Below are positions 35,604-45,597 of a stretch of DNA of 64,000 nucleotides, piece after piece (position 1 is the first letter of the stretch; each line of letters opens with the position of its first letter). This DNA comes from Blautia_A aquisgranensis (GTDB lineage Bacteria > Bacillota > Clostridia > Lachnospirales > Lachnospiraceae), in assembly GCF_040096615.1 (NCBI RefSeq), contig NZ_JBBMEJ010000012.1, positions 61,852-125,851 of the forward strand. The letters are read 5' to 3'. Made by a program: the position numbers and the translations under genes. The notes beneath the pieces were generated by a model that was not told where the DNA came from, ran no database searches, and worked only from the letters and a program-made list of their open reading frames with translations.

Positions 35604-36467
35604 TCAGAATTTGTTTCTCAGCTTTCGGTATTCTCTTGGCGAATATCCTTTCAGCTTGTGAAAAAGCCGGCTGAAATAAAGCTGGTTATCATATCCGACA
35701 ATCTTAGAAATCTCATTGATGGAATAAGTTGTTGTTTCAAGTAACATCTGAGCATTGTTGATGCGGATTCCCACAATGAATTGCATTGGTGTAGAACCGG
35801 TATATTTTTTGAAATTTCGGATAAACCAGCTGACACTCATGCCTCGTGAGGCAGCATAATCATCAATATTGATATTTTGATTGTAGTTTTCACTGAAAAA
35901 GGTAACAGCATTATCCATCTCATGATCAAGATATTCATTTTTTAATATGTGCTCTCTTGTCAGTTCCCGGTGGAAACTAATCAGAAGATGACGTAGCAAA
36001 AGGACAAGCATTTCCTCATAATTGTCTTGACAGCGTTGGAGCTCGATAATGATACGTTTGAAAATTTGTTCATATTCATTAGATGTACCCACTTGAAAGA
36101 CACGTTCTTTATCCGGAAACCCATATTGACGTAAGATATTTTTCACATTGCTTCCTGTGAAGTGAATCCAGTATACTTCTGTCTTATCTTCTCCGTAATA
36201 TTCATATTTCTGAAGTTCTTTCGGTCTGTACAGTACAATGTTGCCGGCTGGAACAATTGTTTCGTTATTTACATTATCAAAATGAAAATGCCCACAACCA
36301 GCAGTGATATATATAATCTGATAATCCAGACGACCCCTTGGACGGTAGGTAGGAAGTTTGGGATGTCTGGAAAGACGGTAAGTACCACAGCTACCTATAA
36401 TCAGCGGACGACTTTTGTCTTTGAAATCCATATGTGAGTGGTTCAAATAACCGGTGTTCAAATACAC
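35604..36467 (-). CDS. AraC-family regulator of the lac genes
   Basis: A 287-aa AraC/XylS activator. The N-terminal cupin domain (YQIIYITAGCGHFHFDNV; GNIVLYRPKELQKYEY) binds an effector and the C-terminal ~100 residues carry two HTH motifs (YAASRGMSVSWFIRNFKKYTG; ISKIVGYDNQLYFSRLFHK). The gene is divergent from lacZ with a 200-bp shared control region that holds direct repeats. This strongly suggests that it activates lacZ and the permease in response to a galactoside. Confidence 0.88.
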   Translation of the reverse strand: MYLNTGYLNHSHMDFKDKSRPLIIGSCGTYRLSRHPKLPTYRPRGRLDYQIIYITAGCGHFHFDNVNNETIVPAGNIVLYRPKELQKYEYYGEDKTEVYWIHFTGSNVKNILRQYGFPDKERVFQVGTSNEYEQIFKRIIIELQRCQDNYEEMLVLLLRHLLISFHRELTREHILKNEYLDHEMDNAVTFFSENYNQNINIDDYAASRGMSVSWFIRNFKKYTGSTPMQFIVGIRINNAQMLLETTTYSINEISKIVGYDNQLYFSRLFHKLKGYSPREYRKLRNKF

Positions 36468-36513
36468 AGGACAGCACCTCTTTTCGCACTTTTTATCATT
36501 GTATCATTTAGTG

Positions 36514-36570
36514 CATATTTTGTCTAATCCAATTCATAGACATATTTTGCGGATTAGGATAAGCTATATA
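36514..36570 (+). promoter_or_regulatory. lacZ control region with direct repeats
   Basis: CATATTTTG occurs at 36514-36522 and 36541-36549, 27 bp apart. The second copy overlaps the -35 position of a TATATA -10 (36565-36570). CTAATCC/GGATTAG (inverted) lies within. The arrangement fits an AraC-type activator site next to the promoter. Confidence 0.5.
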
Positions 36571-36667
36571 TAGCATAACTAAGGAACGTAAACAAAAAAG
36601 TAAAGTATAAGGTTTGCTTTAGGAAAACAAAGAACAAAAAAGTGTATGTATTGGAGGAGAGCTATTT

Positions 36668-39600
36668 ATGATCGTACCACGTTATTATGAAAATCTAAGC
36701 GTACTGCACGAAAACACAATGCCAGCCAGAGCCTATTATATTCCGGCATCCAGAAGAATGGATAACTTGGTGGAACACAGAGAAGAGTCAGATCGTATGC
36801 TGTTATTGAATGGAACTTGGAAATTCCAGTATTTTAACAGCATCTATGACATTCAGGATTCTTTCTTTGAGAAGAATTATGATACAGAAAATTTTGATGA
36901 GATTCAGGTTCCAAGTGTATGGCAGATGGCAGGATATGATACACACCAGTATACAAACATCCGGTATCCGTTTCCGTTTGATCCACCATATGTGCCACAG
37001 GATATTCCGTGTGGAGCTTATGTACATAATTTTGAGTACAGCAGAGATGAGAAAGCATCAAAAGCTTTTTTGAACTTTGAAGGAGTAGACAGCTGCTTTT
37101 ATGTATGGATCAATGGCTCTTACATAGGATACAGCCAGGTTTCACATATGACCAGTGAGTTTGATGTTACCGATGTACTTCAGGATGGAACGAATACGGT
37201 GGCAGTGTTGGTAATGAAATGGTGTGATGGTTCCTATTTGGAAGATCAGGACAAATTCCGTATGAGTGGTATTTTCCGGGACGTGTACATTTTGAAACGC
37301 CCAAAACAGGCAATCAGTGATTATCATATTAAAACAAGAATTGAGGATATGCTCGCGAAAGTAGAAATTGAAATGAAATTCTACTCTCCCTTAAATGTAA
37401 AAATTTCGATTGAAGATAGAAACGGAGCAGTTGTAGCACTAGGAAGTATTGCTGAAGAAGGAACAGCTGTATTAGAAATTGCAAGTCCGGAACTTTGGAA
37501 TACAGAAAATCCATATCTATATAAACTGATTCTTGAAACAGAGAATGAAGTAATTGTAGATCACATTGCATTAAGAAAGATAGAGATTAAAGACCAGGTC
37601 ATTTACCTAAATGGACAGAAGATTAAATTCCGTGGTGTCAATCGACATGATTCCGATCCGGTTACTGGATTTACAATCAGTCTGGAACAGCTCACGACCG
37701 ATCTTACGTTAATGAAGCAGCATAATTTTAATGCGATCCGTTCCAGCCACTATCCGAACGCACCATTTTTCTATGAAATGTGTGACAAGTATGGATTCAT
37801 GGTGATAGATGAAGCAGATATTGAAGCTCATGGTCCATTTATGATCTACAGAAAAGAAGACACCGATTACAATCGGTTCAAACGATGGAATGAGATGATT
37901 GCAGATGATCCGGCATGGGAAGAGGCAATCGTTGATCGCGTAAAACTTATGGTGGAACGTGACAAAAACCGTTTCTGTATTGTTATGTGGTCAATGGGAA
38001 ATGAGAGTGCTTATGGCTGCAACTTTGAAAAAGCACTGGAATGGACAAAGAATTTTGACCCAGACCGCATCACACAATATGAGAGTGCAAGATACCGTAA
38101 TTATGATGAAACATATGATTACAGCAATCTGGATGTGTACAGCCGGATGTATCCGGCGCTTTCCGAAATTCAGGAATATCTGGATAAAGATGGAAGCAAA
38201 CCCTTCCTTTTGGTAGAGTACTGTCACAGTATGGGAAACGGACCTGGAGATTTTGAAGATTACTTCCAGATGATTCAGGATAATGATAAAATGTGCGGCG
38301 GCTTTGTCTGGGAATGGTGTGACCATGCGATTGCTCATGGAACTGCTGAGAATGGAAAGACTATATATGCTTATGGGGGCGACCATGGCGAAGAAATTCA
38401 TGATGGCAACTTCTGTATGGATGGATTAGTATATCCGGACAGAACGGTACATACAGGACTTTTGGAATACAAGAATGTTTATCGCCCGGCAAGGGTTATT
38501 TCCTATGACAAAGAAAGCGGAGAACTGGTGCTTCATAACTACATGGATTTTGATGACTTGAAAGATTATGTGAAGATTAGTTATGAGCTGACACAGGATG
38601 GTCTTGTGATCAGCAAAGGTAAACTCCCAGAAGTTTCAGCAGCACCACACAGTGAAGGAAAAATAAACCTTAAAATCAATGTGCCAGAGAGTGGAAAATG
38701 TTATTTAAAATTTATTTACCATCTGAAAAAGGAATTGCCACTGTTGGATGAAGACCATATCCTTGGATTTGATGAGATCGAAGTAAGCCAGAAGGATGCC
38801 AAATGCCAGTTAGCAGAAAAATGGGTTGAAAAAACAGTGACGGATTCTGAATTACAGGTGAGTGAAGATGATACACAGATTCATATCAAAGGTCGTGAAT
38901 TCGCATATACAATCGACCGACGGACTGCACTCTTTACAGAGATGAAATTTGCAGGTCGGGAATATCTGAACCACCCGATGGAATTAAATATCTGGAGGGC
39001 ACCAACAGATAATGATATGTACATCAAGTCTGAATGGAAGAAAGCCCATTATGATAAAGCTTATACAAGAGCTTACACGACAGAGGTCGTGCAGGGAAAG
39101 CATGGTGTGAAAATTACAAGCCATGCATCCGTTGTGGCAGAGACAGTACAGAAGATTCTTGATGTGACGATCACATGGAAAATAGAAGCTGCTGGAAAGA
39201 TTGATGCAGATATTGCAGTAACAAAAGATGATGAATTTCCGGACCTGCCAAGATTTGGTGTGAGGATGTTCCTGGATAAAAAACTTTCAGCTGCACGATA
39301 CTTTGGAATGGGACCACAGGAAAGCTATTGTGACAAACATCAGGCTGCGAGCCACGGTTTGTATCATGCAAATGTAGATGATTTGCATGAGGATTATATT
39401 CGCCCACAGGAAAATGGAAGCCATTATGATTGTGAATATGTAGAGCTTAACAACAGCCGATATGGAATTGTGGTATCTGCGGAAAATGCCTTCTCATTCA
39501 ATGCTTCTTATTATACGCAGGAAGAACTTGAGAAGAAAACGCATAATTATGAACTGACAGAATCAGATAGTGTAGTATTTTGCGTTGACTACGCATTAAA

Positions 39601-39706
39601 TGGCATTGGTTCTAATAGTTGTGGTCCAGTTGTATTGGATCAGTACCGATTTGATGATGTATTATTCCGGTTCCAGTTTACGCTGATACCGTATGTAAAG
39701 GGATAA
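36668..39706 (+). CDS. lacZ: Beta-galactosidase, glycoside hydrolase family 2
   Basis: A 1012-aa LacZ-type enzyme that hydrolyses lactose and other beta-galactosides in the cytoplasm. The jelly-roll sugar-binding domain (NGSYIGYSQVSHMTSEFD), the barrel with acid/base E446 (WSMGNESAYG) and nucleophile E517 (LLVEYCHSMGNGPGDFEDY), and the C-terminal beta-galactosidase small-chain domain (FGMGPQESYCDKHQAASHG) are all present. Length matches the family. GGAGGAG precedes ATG 36668. It is the first gene of the island's lactose unit. Confidence 0.97.
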   Translation: MIVPRYYENLSVLHENTMPARAYYIPASRRMDNLVEHREESDRMLLLNGTWKFQYFNSIYDIQDSFFEKNYDTENFDEIQVPSVWQMAGYDTHQYTNIRYPFPFDPPYVPQDIPCGAYVHNFEYSRDEKASKAFLNFEGVDSCFYVWINGSYIGYSQVSHMTSEFDVTDVLQDGTNTVAVLVMKWCDGSYLEDQDKFRMSGIFRDVYILKRPKQAISDYHIKTRIEDMLAKVEIEMKFYSPLNVKISIEDRNGAVVALGSIAEEGTAVLEIASPELWNTENPYLYKLILETENEVIVDHIALRKIEIKDQVIYLNGQKIKFRGVNRHDSDPVTGFTISLEQLTTDLTLMKQHNFNAIRSSHYPNAPFFYEMCDKYGFMVIDEADIEAHGPFMIYRKEDTDYNRFKRWNEMIADDPAWEEAIVDRVKLMVERDKNRFCIVMWSMGNESAYGCNFEKALEWTKNFDPDRITQYESARYRNYDETYDYSNLDVYSRMYPALSEIQEYLDKDGSKPFLLVEYCHSMGNGPGDFEDYFQMIQDNDKMCGGFVWEWCDHAIAHGTAENGKTIYAYGGDHGEEIHDGNFCMDGLVYPDRTVHTGLLEYKNVYRPARVISYDKESGELVLHNYMDFDDLKDYVKISYELTQDGLVISKGKLPEVSAAPHSEGKINLKINVPESGKCYLKFIYHLKKELPLLDEDHILGFDEIEVSQKDAKCQLAEKWVEKTVTDSELQVSEDDTQIHIKGREFAYTIDRRTALFTEMKFAGREYLNHPMELNIWRAPTDNDMYIKSEWKKAHYDKAYTRAYTTEVVQGKHGVKITSHASVVAETVQKILDVTITWKIEAAGKIDADIAVTKDDEFPDLPRFGVRMFLDKKLSAARYFGMGPQESYCDKHQAASHGLYHANVDDLHEDYIRPQENGSHYDCEYVELNNSRYGIVVSAENAFSFNASYYTQEELEKKTHNYELTESDSVVFCVDYALNGIGSNSCGPVVLDQYRFDDVLFRFQFTLIPYVKG

Positions 39707-39741
39707 TAAAGTTTCATGTAACTCGTAAATAAAGAAGGATA

Positions 39742-39784
39742 GTCTGATTGCAATGTAAAGTCCGGATATACAGAGCAATCAGAC
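39742..39784 (+). other. Intercistronic hairpin between lacZ and permease
   Basis: GTCTGATTGC pairs perfectly with GCAATCAGAC across a 23-nt loop. No T run follows, so it may adjust mRNA stability between the two genes. Confidence 0.45.
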
Positions 39785-39873
39785 AAAAACAGAGAAAAAA
39801 ATATAATTAGACATCATACGGTTAGACATATTGAGATTCTAAGTGCGATGAAGATGAGGAGCAAAGAAATTCG

Positions 39874-41271
39874 ATGGAAGAAAAAAAGTATTTGAAATGG
39901 TATAACAAAATTGGATATGGATCAGGTGATATTGCAGGTAATGTAGTCTATGCCTTCCTGACATCTTTCATGATGGTCTATCTGACGGACTCAGTAGGAC
40001 TTGCTGCAGGTGTCGTAGGTACCCTGATTGCCGTATCAAAACTATTTGATGGTTTTACGGATATATTTTTTGGATCAATGATTGACAAAACACACAGTAA
40101 AATGGGAAAAGCGAAGCCATGGATGCTATACGGATACATTGGTTGTGCCATTACGCTGGTCTGCTGCTTTGCAGTACCAGTCAGCTTTGGAACAACGGCT
40201 AAATACGCATGGTTCTTTATCTCTTATACACTGTTAAATGGTGTGTTTTATACAGCAAACAATATTGCTTACTCAGCACTTACGTCACTGATTACAAAGA
40301 ACAGCAAAGAGCGTGTGCAGATGGGATCTTACCGTTTTATTTTTGCGTTTTCAACAAGTCTTCTGATTCAGGCGATTACAGTTGGATTTGTAGATAAATG
40401 TGGTGGAGATGCTGCGGCATGGAGAACGGTTGCTATTATCTATGCAATCATTGGTCTTGTCATAAATACGATTTCAGCACTTTCTGTTAAGGAACTTCCT
40501 GAGGAAGAACTTAACGAAGGAGAAGTAAAGGATGATAATGAAAAGTACGGAATGGTACAGGCATTCAAGCTTCTTGTTAAAAACAAATATTACATGATGA
40601 TTTGTGGAACATATATTTTACAGCAGTTATATAGTGCCATGATTGGAGCTGGCATTTATTACATGACATGGGTACTGAAAAATAAGAATTTGTTTGGACA
40701 ATTTGCATGGGCAGTTAATATTCCACTGATCATTGCCCTGATTTTCACACCGACATTAGTTGGTAAGTGGAAAGGTATGTATAAACTGAACTTAAGAGGT
40801 TATGTCTTAGCAGTCATCGGTAGAGCACTTGTTGTTGTTGCAGGATATATGGGCAGTGTTCCGCTGATGATGGCGTTTACAGCTCTTGCAGCCTTAGGTC
40901 AGGGACCATGGCAGGGAGATATGAATGCAGTTATCGCATCCTGCTCTGAATACACTTATCTTACACAGGGAAAGAGAATTGACGGAACGATGTACTCTTG
41001 TACTTCTCTTGGCGTAAAAATCGGTGGAGGTATTGGAACCGCTGTTGTTGGATGGATGCTTGAGTTCAGTGGATATGTCGGAACAAATGCAACTCAACCG
41101 CAGTCTGCACTTGATATGATGCAGTTTATGTATCTTTGGCTTCCGTTAATCTTTGATGTATTGATTATGTTTGTACTTTCAAGAATGAATGTAGAAGATG
41201 CAAATAAAAAACTGAAAGCAGAAAAAGAAATTGCTGCAGATGAAGTAACAGATGCATCGGACATAAATTAG
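39874..41271 (+). CDS. GPH-family sugar:cation symporter (MelB/LacS-like)
   Basis: A 465-aa transporter with 12 predicted helices. The family motif FDGFTDIFFGSMIDKTHSKMG lies after helix 2 and YNKIGYGSGDIAGN at the start. It lacks the EIIA-like tail of streptococcal LacS. Its place directly after lacZ makes lactose or another galactoside the likely substrate. GAGGAG lies upstream of ATG 39874. Confidence 0.9.
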   Translation: MEEKKYLKWYNKIGYGSGDIAGNVVYAFLTSFMMVYLTDSVGLAAGVVGTLIAVSKLFDGFTDIFFGSMIDKTHSKMGKAKPWMLYGYIGCAITLVCCFAVPVSFGTTAKYAWFFISYTLLNGVFYTANNIAYSALTSLITKNSKERVQMGSYRFIFAFSTSLLIQAITVGFVDKCGGDAAAWRTVAIIYAIIGLVINTISALSVKELPEEELNEGEVKDDNEKYGMVQAFKLLVKNKYYMMICGTYILQQLYSAMIGAGIYYMTWVLKNKNLFGQFAWAVNIPLIIALIFTPTLVGKWKGMYKLNLRGYVLAVIGRALVVVAGYMGSVPLMMAFTALAALGQGPWQGDMNAVIASCSEYTYLTQGKRIDGTMYSCTSLGVKIGGGIGTAVVGWMLEFSGYVGTNATQPQSALDMMQFMYLWLPLIFDVLIMFVLSRMNVEDANKKLKAEKEIAADEVTDASDIN

Positions 41272-41283
41272 AATTGACAGGAG

Positions 41284-41324
41284 AAAGCGTTGTCTGATCG
41301 TTGTTCGATGAGACAGTGCTTTTT
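41284..41324 (+). terminator. Terminator after the permease gene
   Basis: AAAGC and TGTCT pair with AGACA and GCTTT around a small internal mismatch, then T5. Confidence 0.7.
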
Positions 41325-41334
41325 CTATATGTAT

Positions 41335-41570
41335 ATATATGTCACGATGTGCAACATCAGAATGTGTCTATTGCATTGGCATTAAGTGACGTGATATTTG
41401 GAAAAAAAGGCGTGTGCAGAGTACATGGAGGAGGATTTGCAGGAACCATACAGGCATTTGTTCCCAATTATCTGGTGTCCAACTATCAAAAAGAGATGGA
41501 TAAGATATTTGGAAATGGTTCCTGTGAAGTATTAAAAATTCGTAAGTATGGTGGCATAAAAGTTTTATAA
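41335..41570 (+). pseudogene. galK: galK remnant (C-terminus of galactokinase)
   Basis: Codons from about 41337 encode CHDVQHQNVSIALALSDVIF, then RVHGGGFAGTIQAFVPN and a tail ending IRKYGGIKVL. These are the last ~80 residues of a GHMP-type galactokinase, including the conserved GGGFAGT loop. The N-terminal sugar and ATP sites are gone; a full enzyme has ~390 aa. The start proposed by a reading frame at 41301 lies inside the terminator and is not credible. The deletion joins the terminator of the permease directly to the galK tail. Confidence 0.88.
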
Positions 41571-41601
41571 TCATAAAAACAAAGAAAAGGAGAAATGATC
41601 T

Positions 41602-42594
41602 ATGAGTAGCATTTTAGTATTGGGCGGAGCAGGTTATATTGGTTCTCATACTGTATATGAGCTGATTGCGGCAGGAAAAAATGTTGTAGTTGTTGATAAT
41701 CTTGAAACAGGTTTTCGTAAGGCTGTTCACCAAGATGCAAAATTTTATCAGGGAGATATCCGGGACAAGGCATTTATAGATTCTGTATTTGAAAAAGAGG
41801 AGATCGATGGAGTTATTCACTTCGCAGCCAATTCACAGGTTGGAGAGAGTATGGTAAATCCACTCAAATATTACAACAACAATCTGTGCGGAACAGAAGT
41901 ATTACTAGAAAGTATGGTCGCACATGGCGTTAACAAGATTGTTTTTTCTTCGACAGCAGCCACATATGGAGAGCCGGAACGTATTCCTATACTTGAAACA
42001 GACCGCACAGTTCCAACAAACTGTTATGGTGAAACAAAGCTTTCCATGGAAAAGATGTTTAAATGGACAGCCAATGCCCATGATTTACGTTTTGTATCCT
42101 TACGTTATTTCAATGCCTGTGGAGCACATCCAAATGGAAAAATAGGGGAAGCCCATAATCCGGAAACGCACCTGATTCCATTGATCTTGCAGGTGCCAAA
42201 TGGAAAAAGAGAATATATTTCTATTTTTGGAAATGATTATGATACAAAAGATGGTACATGCGTAAGAGATTACATTCATGTGAATGACCTTGCACAGGCT
42301 CATATTCTTGCCATGGAATATTTAAGAAAAGGCAATGAAAGCAATATTTTTAATCTGGGTAATGGGGTAGGATTTACAGTAAAAGAAGTTGTGGAAACAG
42401 CTAGAAAAGTAACAGGACATCCGATTCCGGCAAAGGAAGAACCTAGACGAGCAGGAGATCCTTCAACACTGATTGCATCTAGTGAGAAGGCAAAAAAAAT
42501 TCTTGGGTGGAAGCCTAAATTTGATGAGCTGGAGACAATTATTACAACAGCTTGGGAATGGCATAGAAATCATCCGAATGGTTATGAAGCATAA
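41602..42594 (+). CDS. galE: UDP-glucose 4-epimerase
   Basis: A 330-aa SDR enzyme of the Leloir pathway that interconverts UDP-galactose and UDP-glucose. The NAD-binding GGAGYIGSH is at residues 8-16, with S117/T118 and the catalytic Y142-x3-K146 (NCYGETK). AAGGAG precedes ATG 41602. galT follows 23 bp downstream. Confidence 0.96.
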   Translation: MSSILVLGGAGYIGSHTVYELIAAGKNVVVVDNLETGFRKAVHQDAKFYQGDIRDKAFIDSVFEKEEIDGVIHFAANSQVGESMVNPLKYYNNNLCGTEVLLESMVAHGVNKIVFSSTAATYGEPERIPILETDRTVPTNCYGETKLSMEKMFKWTANAHDLRFVSLRYFNACGAHPNGKIGEAHNPETHLIPLILQVPNGKREYISIFGNDYDTKDGTCVRDYIHVNDLAQAHILAMEYLRKGNESNIFNLGNGVGFTVKEVVETARKVTGHPIPAKEEPRRAGDPSTLIASSEKAKKILGWKPKFDELETIITTAWEWHRNHPNGYEA

Positions 42595-42617
42595 TATGAG
42601 TAGGGGGAAACGGTAAA

Positions 42618-44108
42618 ATGATTGATCAGCTGATTTCTGAACTGGTGGCATATGGAATGCAAAACGGACTGATAGAGGATGAGGATAAAGTGTATGTGAC
42701 AAATGGCTTATTGGAACTGTTTCAAAAACAGGATTATCAGGAGCCGAAAGCATCTGTAGAGCCGAGAAATTTACACTTTATTTTAGAGGACATGCTTGCA
42801 TTTGCACTGTCAGAGGGAATCTTAGAGGACGATACAGTGACGATGAAGGATCTTTTCGATACAAAAATCATGGGGATTTTGACACCGGCTCCGTCTGTGG
42901 TAAGAAAAGCTTTTGAAGAAAAATATCAGGTATCTCCAAAGACTGCAACCGACTTTTATTATCATTTCAGTCAGGCAACAAACTATATCCGCACAGATCG
43001 GATTGTAAAGGATGAAAAGTGGACGACAGATACAGAATTTGGTCAGATGGATATCACAATCAATCTGTCAAAACCAGAAAAAGATCCACGGGATATTGCA
43101 AAAGCCGGTGTGGCAAAGGAATCCGGATATCCGGCGTGTCTGCTCTGTAGGGAAAACGAAGGGTATGCAGGGCATTTCTCACATCCGGCAAGACAGAACC
43201 ACAGGATCATACCAATCACTCTGTGTGGAGAGCAGTATTATTTACAGTATTCACCATATGTGTATTACAATGAACATTGCATTATCTTTAATGAGAAGCA
43301 TATTCCGATGGCAATTAACCGTATGACTTTTGATAAGCTCCTTGATTTTGTTAAGCAGTTTCCACATTATACGGCAGGTTCCAATGCAGATTTGCCAATC
43401 GTAGGAGGCTCTATTTTAAGCCATGATCATTTCCAGGGTGGAGGTTATGTCTTTGCTATGGCAAAAGCACCTTACGAACTGGAATTTGAATTAGAGGGAT
43501 ATCCAGATGTACATGCAGGAATTGTAAAGTGGCCGATGTCAGTGATCCGTTTGCAGGGGAGAACAACGGAGAGCATTGTAGAGGTCGCAGATCATATCCT
43601 TACAAAATGGCGTGGCTATTCAGATCCAGAAGTTTCTATTTTTAGTGAGACAGATGGGATTCCGCATAATACGATTACACCGATTGCAAGAATGCGTGGA
43701 GATCTGTATGAATTGGATCTGGTTTTGCGTAATAATATCACAACGGAGGACTGCCCGCTTGGATTTTTCCATCCACATGCAGAATATCATCATATCAAGA
43801 AAGAAAACATTGGGTTGATTGAAGTTATGGGACTGGCTGTATTACCGGCCAGATTGAAAAAAGAAATGGCAGAACTGGAGCAGGCAATTTTGCATCATGA
43901 GAATCTGAGACAGAATACGACTATGGCTGCTCATGCCGACTGGGCAGAAGAATGGATGCCGAAGTATGAGATTACAGAAAGTAACATTCATTCTATTGTA
44001 CAGAAAGAAATCGGAATTGTATTTACGAAAGTCCTGGAGGATGCAGGAGTTTATAAGAGAACAGAGGAAGGGAAGGCTGCATTCAAAAGATTTATTGAAA
44101 GTTTATAA
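42618..44108 (+). CDS. galT: UDP-glucose--hexose-1-phosphate uridylyltransferase, class II
   Basis: A 496-aa Firmicute-type GalT (class II) that swaps UMP between UDP-glucose and galactose 1-phosphate. PACLLCRENEGYAGHFSHPARQN and GSILSHDHFQGGGYVFAMAKAP contain the family's conserved His segments. The N-terminal helical domain is also typical of this class, which is longer than E. coli GalT. AGGGGG precedes the ATG. It depends on a galactokinase that is not intact here. Confidence 0.95.
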   Translation: MIDQLISELVAYGMQNGLIEDEDKVYVTNGLLELFQKQDYQEPKASVEPRNLHFILEDMLAFALSEGILEDDTVTMKDLFDTKIMGILTPAPSVVRKAFEEKYQVSPKTATDFYYHFSQATNYIRTDRIVKDEKWTTDTEFGQMDITINLSKPEKDPRDIAKAGVAKESGYPACLLCRENEGYAGHFSHPARQNHRIIPITLCGEQYYLQYSPYVYYNEHCIIFNEKHIPMAINRMTFDKLLDFVKQFPHYTAGSNADLPIVGGSILSHDHFQGGGYVFAMAKAPYELEFELEGYPDVHAGIVKWPMSVIRLQGRTTESIVEVADHILTKWRGYSDPEVSIFSETDGIPHNTITPIARMRGDLYELDLVLRNNITTEDCPLGFFHPHAEYHHIKKENIGLIEVMGLAVLPARLKKEMAELEQAILHHENLRQNTTMAAHADWAEEWMPKYEITESNIHSIVQKEIGIVFTKVLEDAGVYKRTEEGKAAFKRFIESL

Positions 44109-44252
44109 AAAAAGGACCACTTCATTTTTGTGAAATGGTCTTAAGAAAAAAATGTTCAGTTTTCACAAAATAGTCCTTTTAGTATTTATACATGGTAAGG
44201 ATGCTCAAAATATTCAGTGTAGAATACTAAAAGGTCATTCAGATATTTTTTT
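44109..44252 (+). promoter_or_regulatory. Structured leader with competing hairpins
   Basis: GACCACTTCA/TGAAATGGTC (44115-44140) can form hairpin one. TTTTGTGAAA (44126-44135) can instead pair with TTTCACAAAA (44161-44170), extended by AAAAGGAC with GTCCTTTT (44173-44180). The last segment can also pair as CCTTTTAGTATT (44175-44186) with AATACTAAAAGG (44223-44234). A T7 run begins at 44246, 11 nt after the last stem. Confidence 0.45.
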
Positions 44253-44372
44253 AGGTTGCTCATTTGCAATTCCTCCTTTCCTTATTTACAAGCTGATTAT
44301 AAGATAGGTGTAAAAGAATTGCTTGCCAAATCGAAAGAAGATATAGACAAATGTTGCAAAGGGGAGTATTTC

Positions 44373-45173
44373 ATGCAGTTAAAATATGTTGACACAAAAG
44401 AGGAGATTATAGCAATAAATAGGAAGTCAAAACATATTGAACCACATCTTCATAATGCACTGGAGATCGTTTGTGTAACAAGTGGAGCATTAGAACTTGG
44501 TGTCGGACAGGAACTATACCATATGGAAAAAGGAGATATAGGCTTTGTATTTCCAGATGTTATTCATCACTATCAGGTACTGACACCCGGTGTAAATAAA
44601 GCGACTTATCTGATCGCATCGCCATTTACGATAGTCAAATTTGCAGATATCATGCAATCCATGGCTCCTGAATACCCAATCATCAAAGCGGAAAAGGTTG
44701 AACCGGAGGTATATAGGGTTATAAATGCAATTTTAGAGACAGAACAGTCGGATATTACTGTTGCACAGGCATATCTTCAAATTGTGTTGGCACGCTGCAT
44801 AGGAAAATTAAATTTGGTAGAAAAGAGTAGTGTGGGGAGCAATGATCTTATTTACCAGACAGTTTCCTATATATCAGCAAATTTTAAAAAGAAGTTTTCT
44901 CTGGAAGAGATGGCAAAAGATCTGGGGGTGAGCAAATATGTTTTATCCAGACTCTTTTCCAAAACATTCCATAGAAACTTTAATCAATATCTTAACGATG
45001 CAAGGCTGAACTATGCATGCCATCGTTTGGAAAATACGAGTGATTCTATTACAAACATTTGTCTGGATAGTGGATTTGAAAGTCAGAGAACATTTAACCG
45101 AGTATTTAAAGAAAGATATAAAATATCACCGAGTGATTATCGGAGTATTTGTGTGAAAGAGATGTTGTCATAA
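44373..45173 (+). CDS. AraC-family regulator (galactose side of the island)
   Basis: A 266-aa AraC-type protein with an N-terminal cupin (HIEPHLHNALEIVCVTSG, KGDIGFVFPDVIHHYQV) and C-terminal double HTH (MAKDLGVSKYVLSRLFSKTFH; ICLDSGFESQRTFNRVFKERY). ATG 44373 is chosen for the AAGGGGAG 6-8 bp upstream; the longer frame from TTG 44256 has no ribosome site and overlaps the leader hairpins. It lies behind galT and may control the gal genes. Confidence 0.87.
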   Translation: MQLKYVDTKEEIIAINRKSKHIEPHLHNALEIVCVTSGALELGVGQELYHMEKGDIGFVFPDVIHHYQVLTPGVNKATYLIASPFTIVKFADIMQSMAPEYPIIKAEKVEPEVYRVINAILETEQSDITVAQAYLQIVLARCIGKLNLVEKSSVGSNDLIYQTVSYISANFKKKFSLEEMAKDLGVSKYVLSRLFSKTFHRNFNQYLNDARLNYACHRLENTSDSITNICLDSGFESQRTFNRVFKERYKISPSDYRSICVKEMLS

Positions 45174-45417
45174 AAGGTTCTGTTGATAGAAATATTTACT
45201 TTGATTTCACAGTACTATGTATTTGATTTTATGTGTGGATGATATAATATAAAAATATTTGTAGAAAATAGCGCTTTATTTTATTATGAAAAGAGCAAGG
45301 TGTATTCTAAAGAAACAAGAAAGGCAGGGCGCATATGAACATGAGAAAATCCATAATCGATTTTAATGAAAAAAAAGGATTGCAAAGGGTGGTTCCGCGC
45401 ATCTGGAATTTGCGTTA

Positions 45418-45558
45418 ATTAAGAGGATAGCTATAGATATCAAAGTTTTACAAATGATCATGGGACATAGTGACATAAGCATTACAATGAACATATACAA
45501 TCACGTAGATGCTGCAAGAGTACAGAATGAAATGAAAAAGCTTGAAAATGTAATGTAA
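45418..45558 (+). pseudogene. Tyrosine recombinase C-terminal stub
   Basis: The frame encodes IDIKVLQMIMGHSDISITMNIYNHVDA.. and ends KKLENVM. It holds the conserved GHSD box and the catalytic Tyr of phage-type integrases. The Arg and first His boxes are absent; a stop codon lies at 45415. About 45 of ~390 residues remain. It is 180 bp from attR, the usual place of int. It supports the att-site reading of the 19-bp repeats. Confidence 0.88.
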
Positions 45559-45563
45559 TAATC

Positions 45564-45597
45564 AGAGCCATTCCCTTTATTGGGCATGGCTCTTTTA
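45564..45597 (+). terminator. Terminator after the recombinase stub
   Basis: AGAGCCAT and CCC pair with GGG and ATGGCTCT, then TTTT. Confidence 0.75.
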
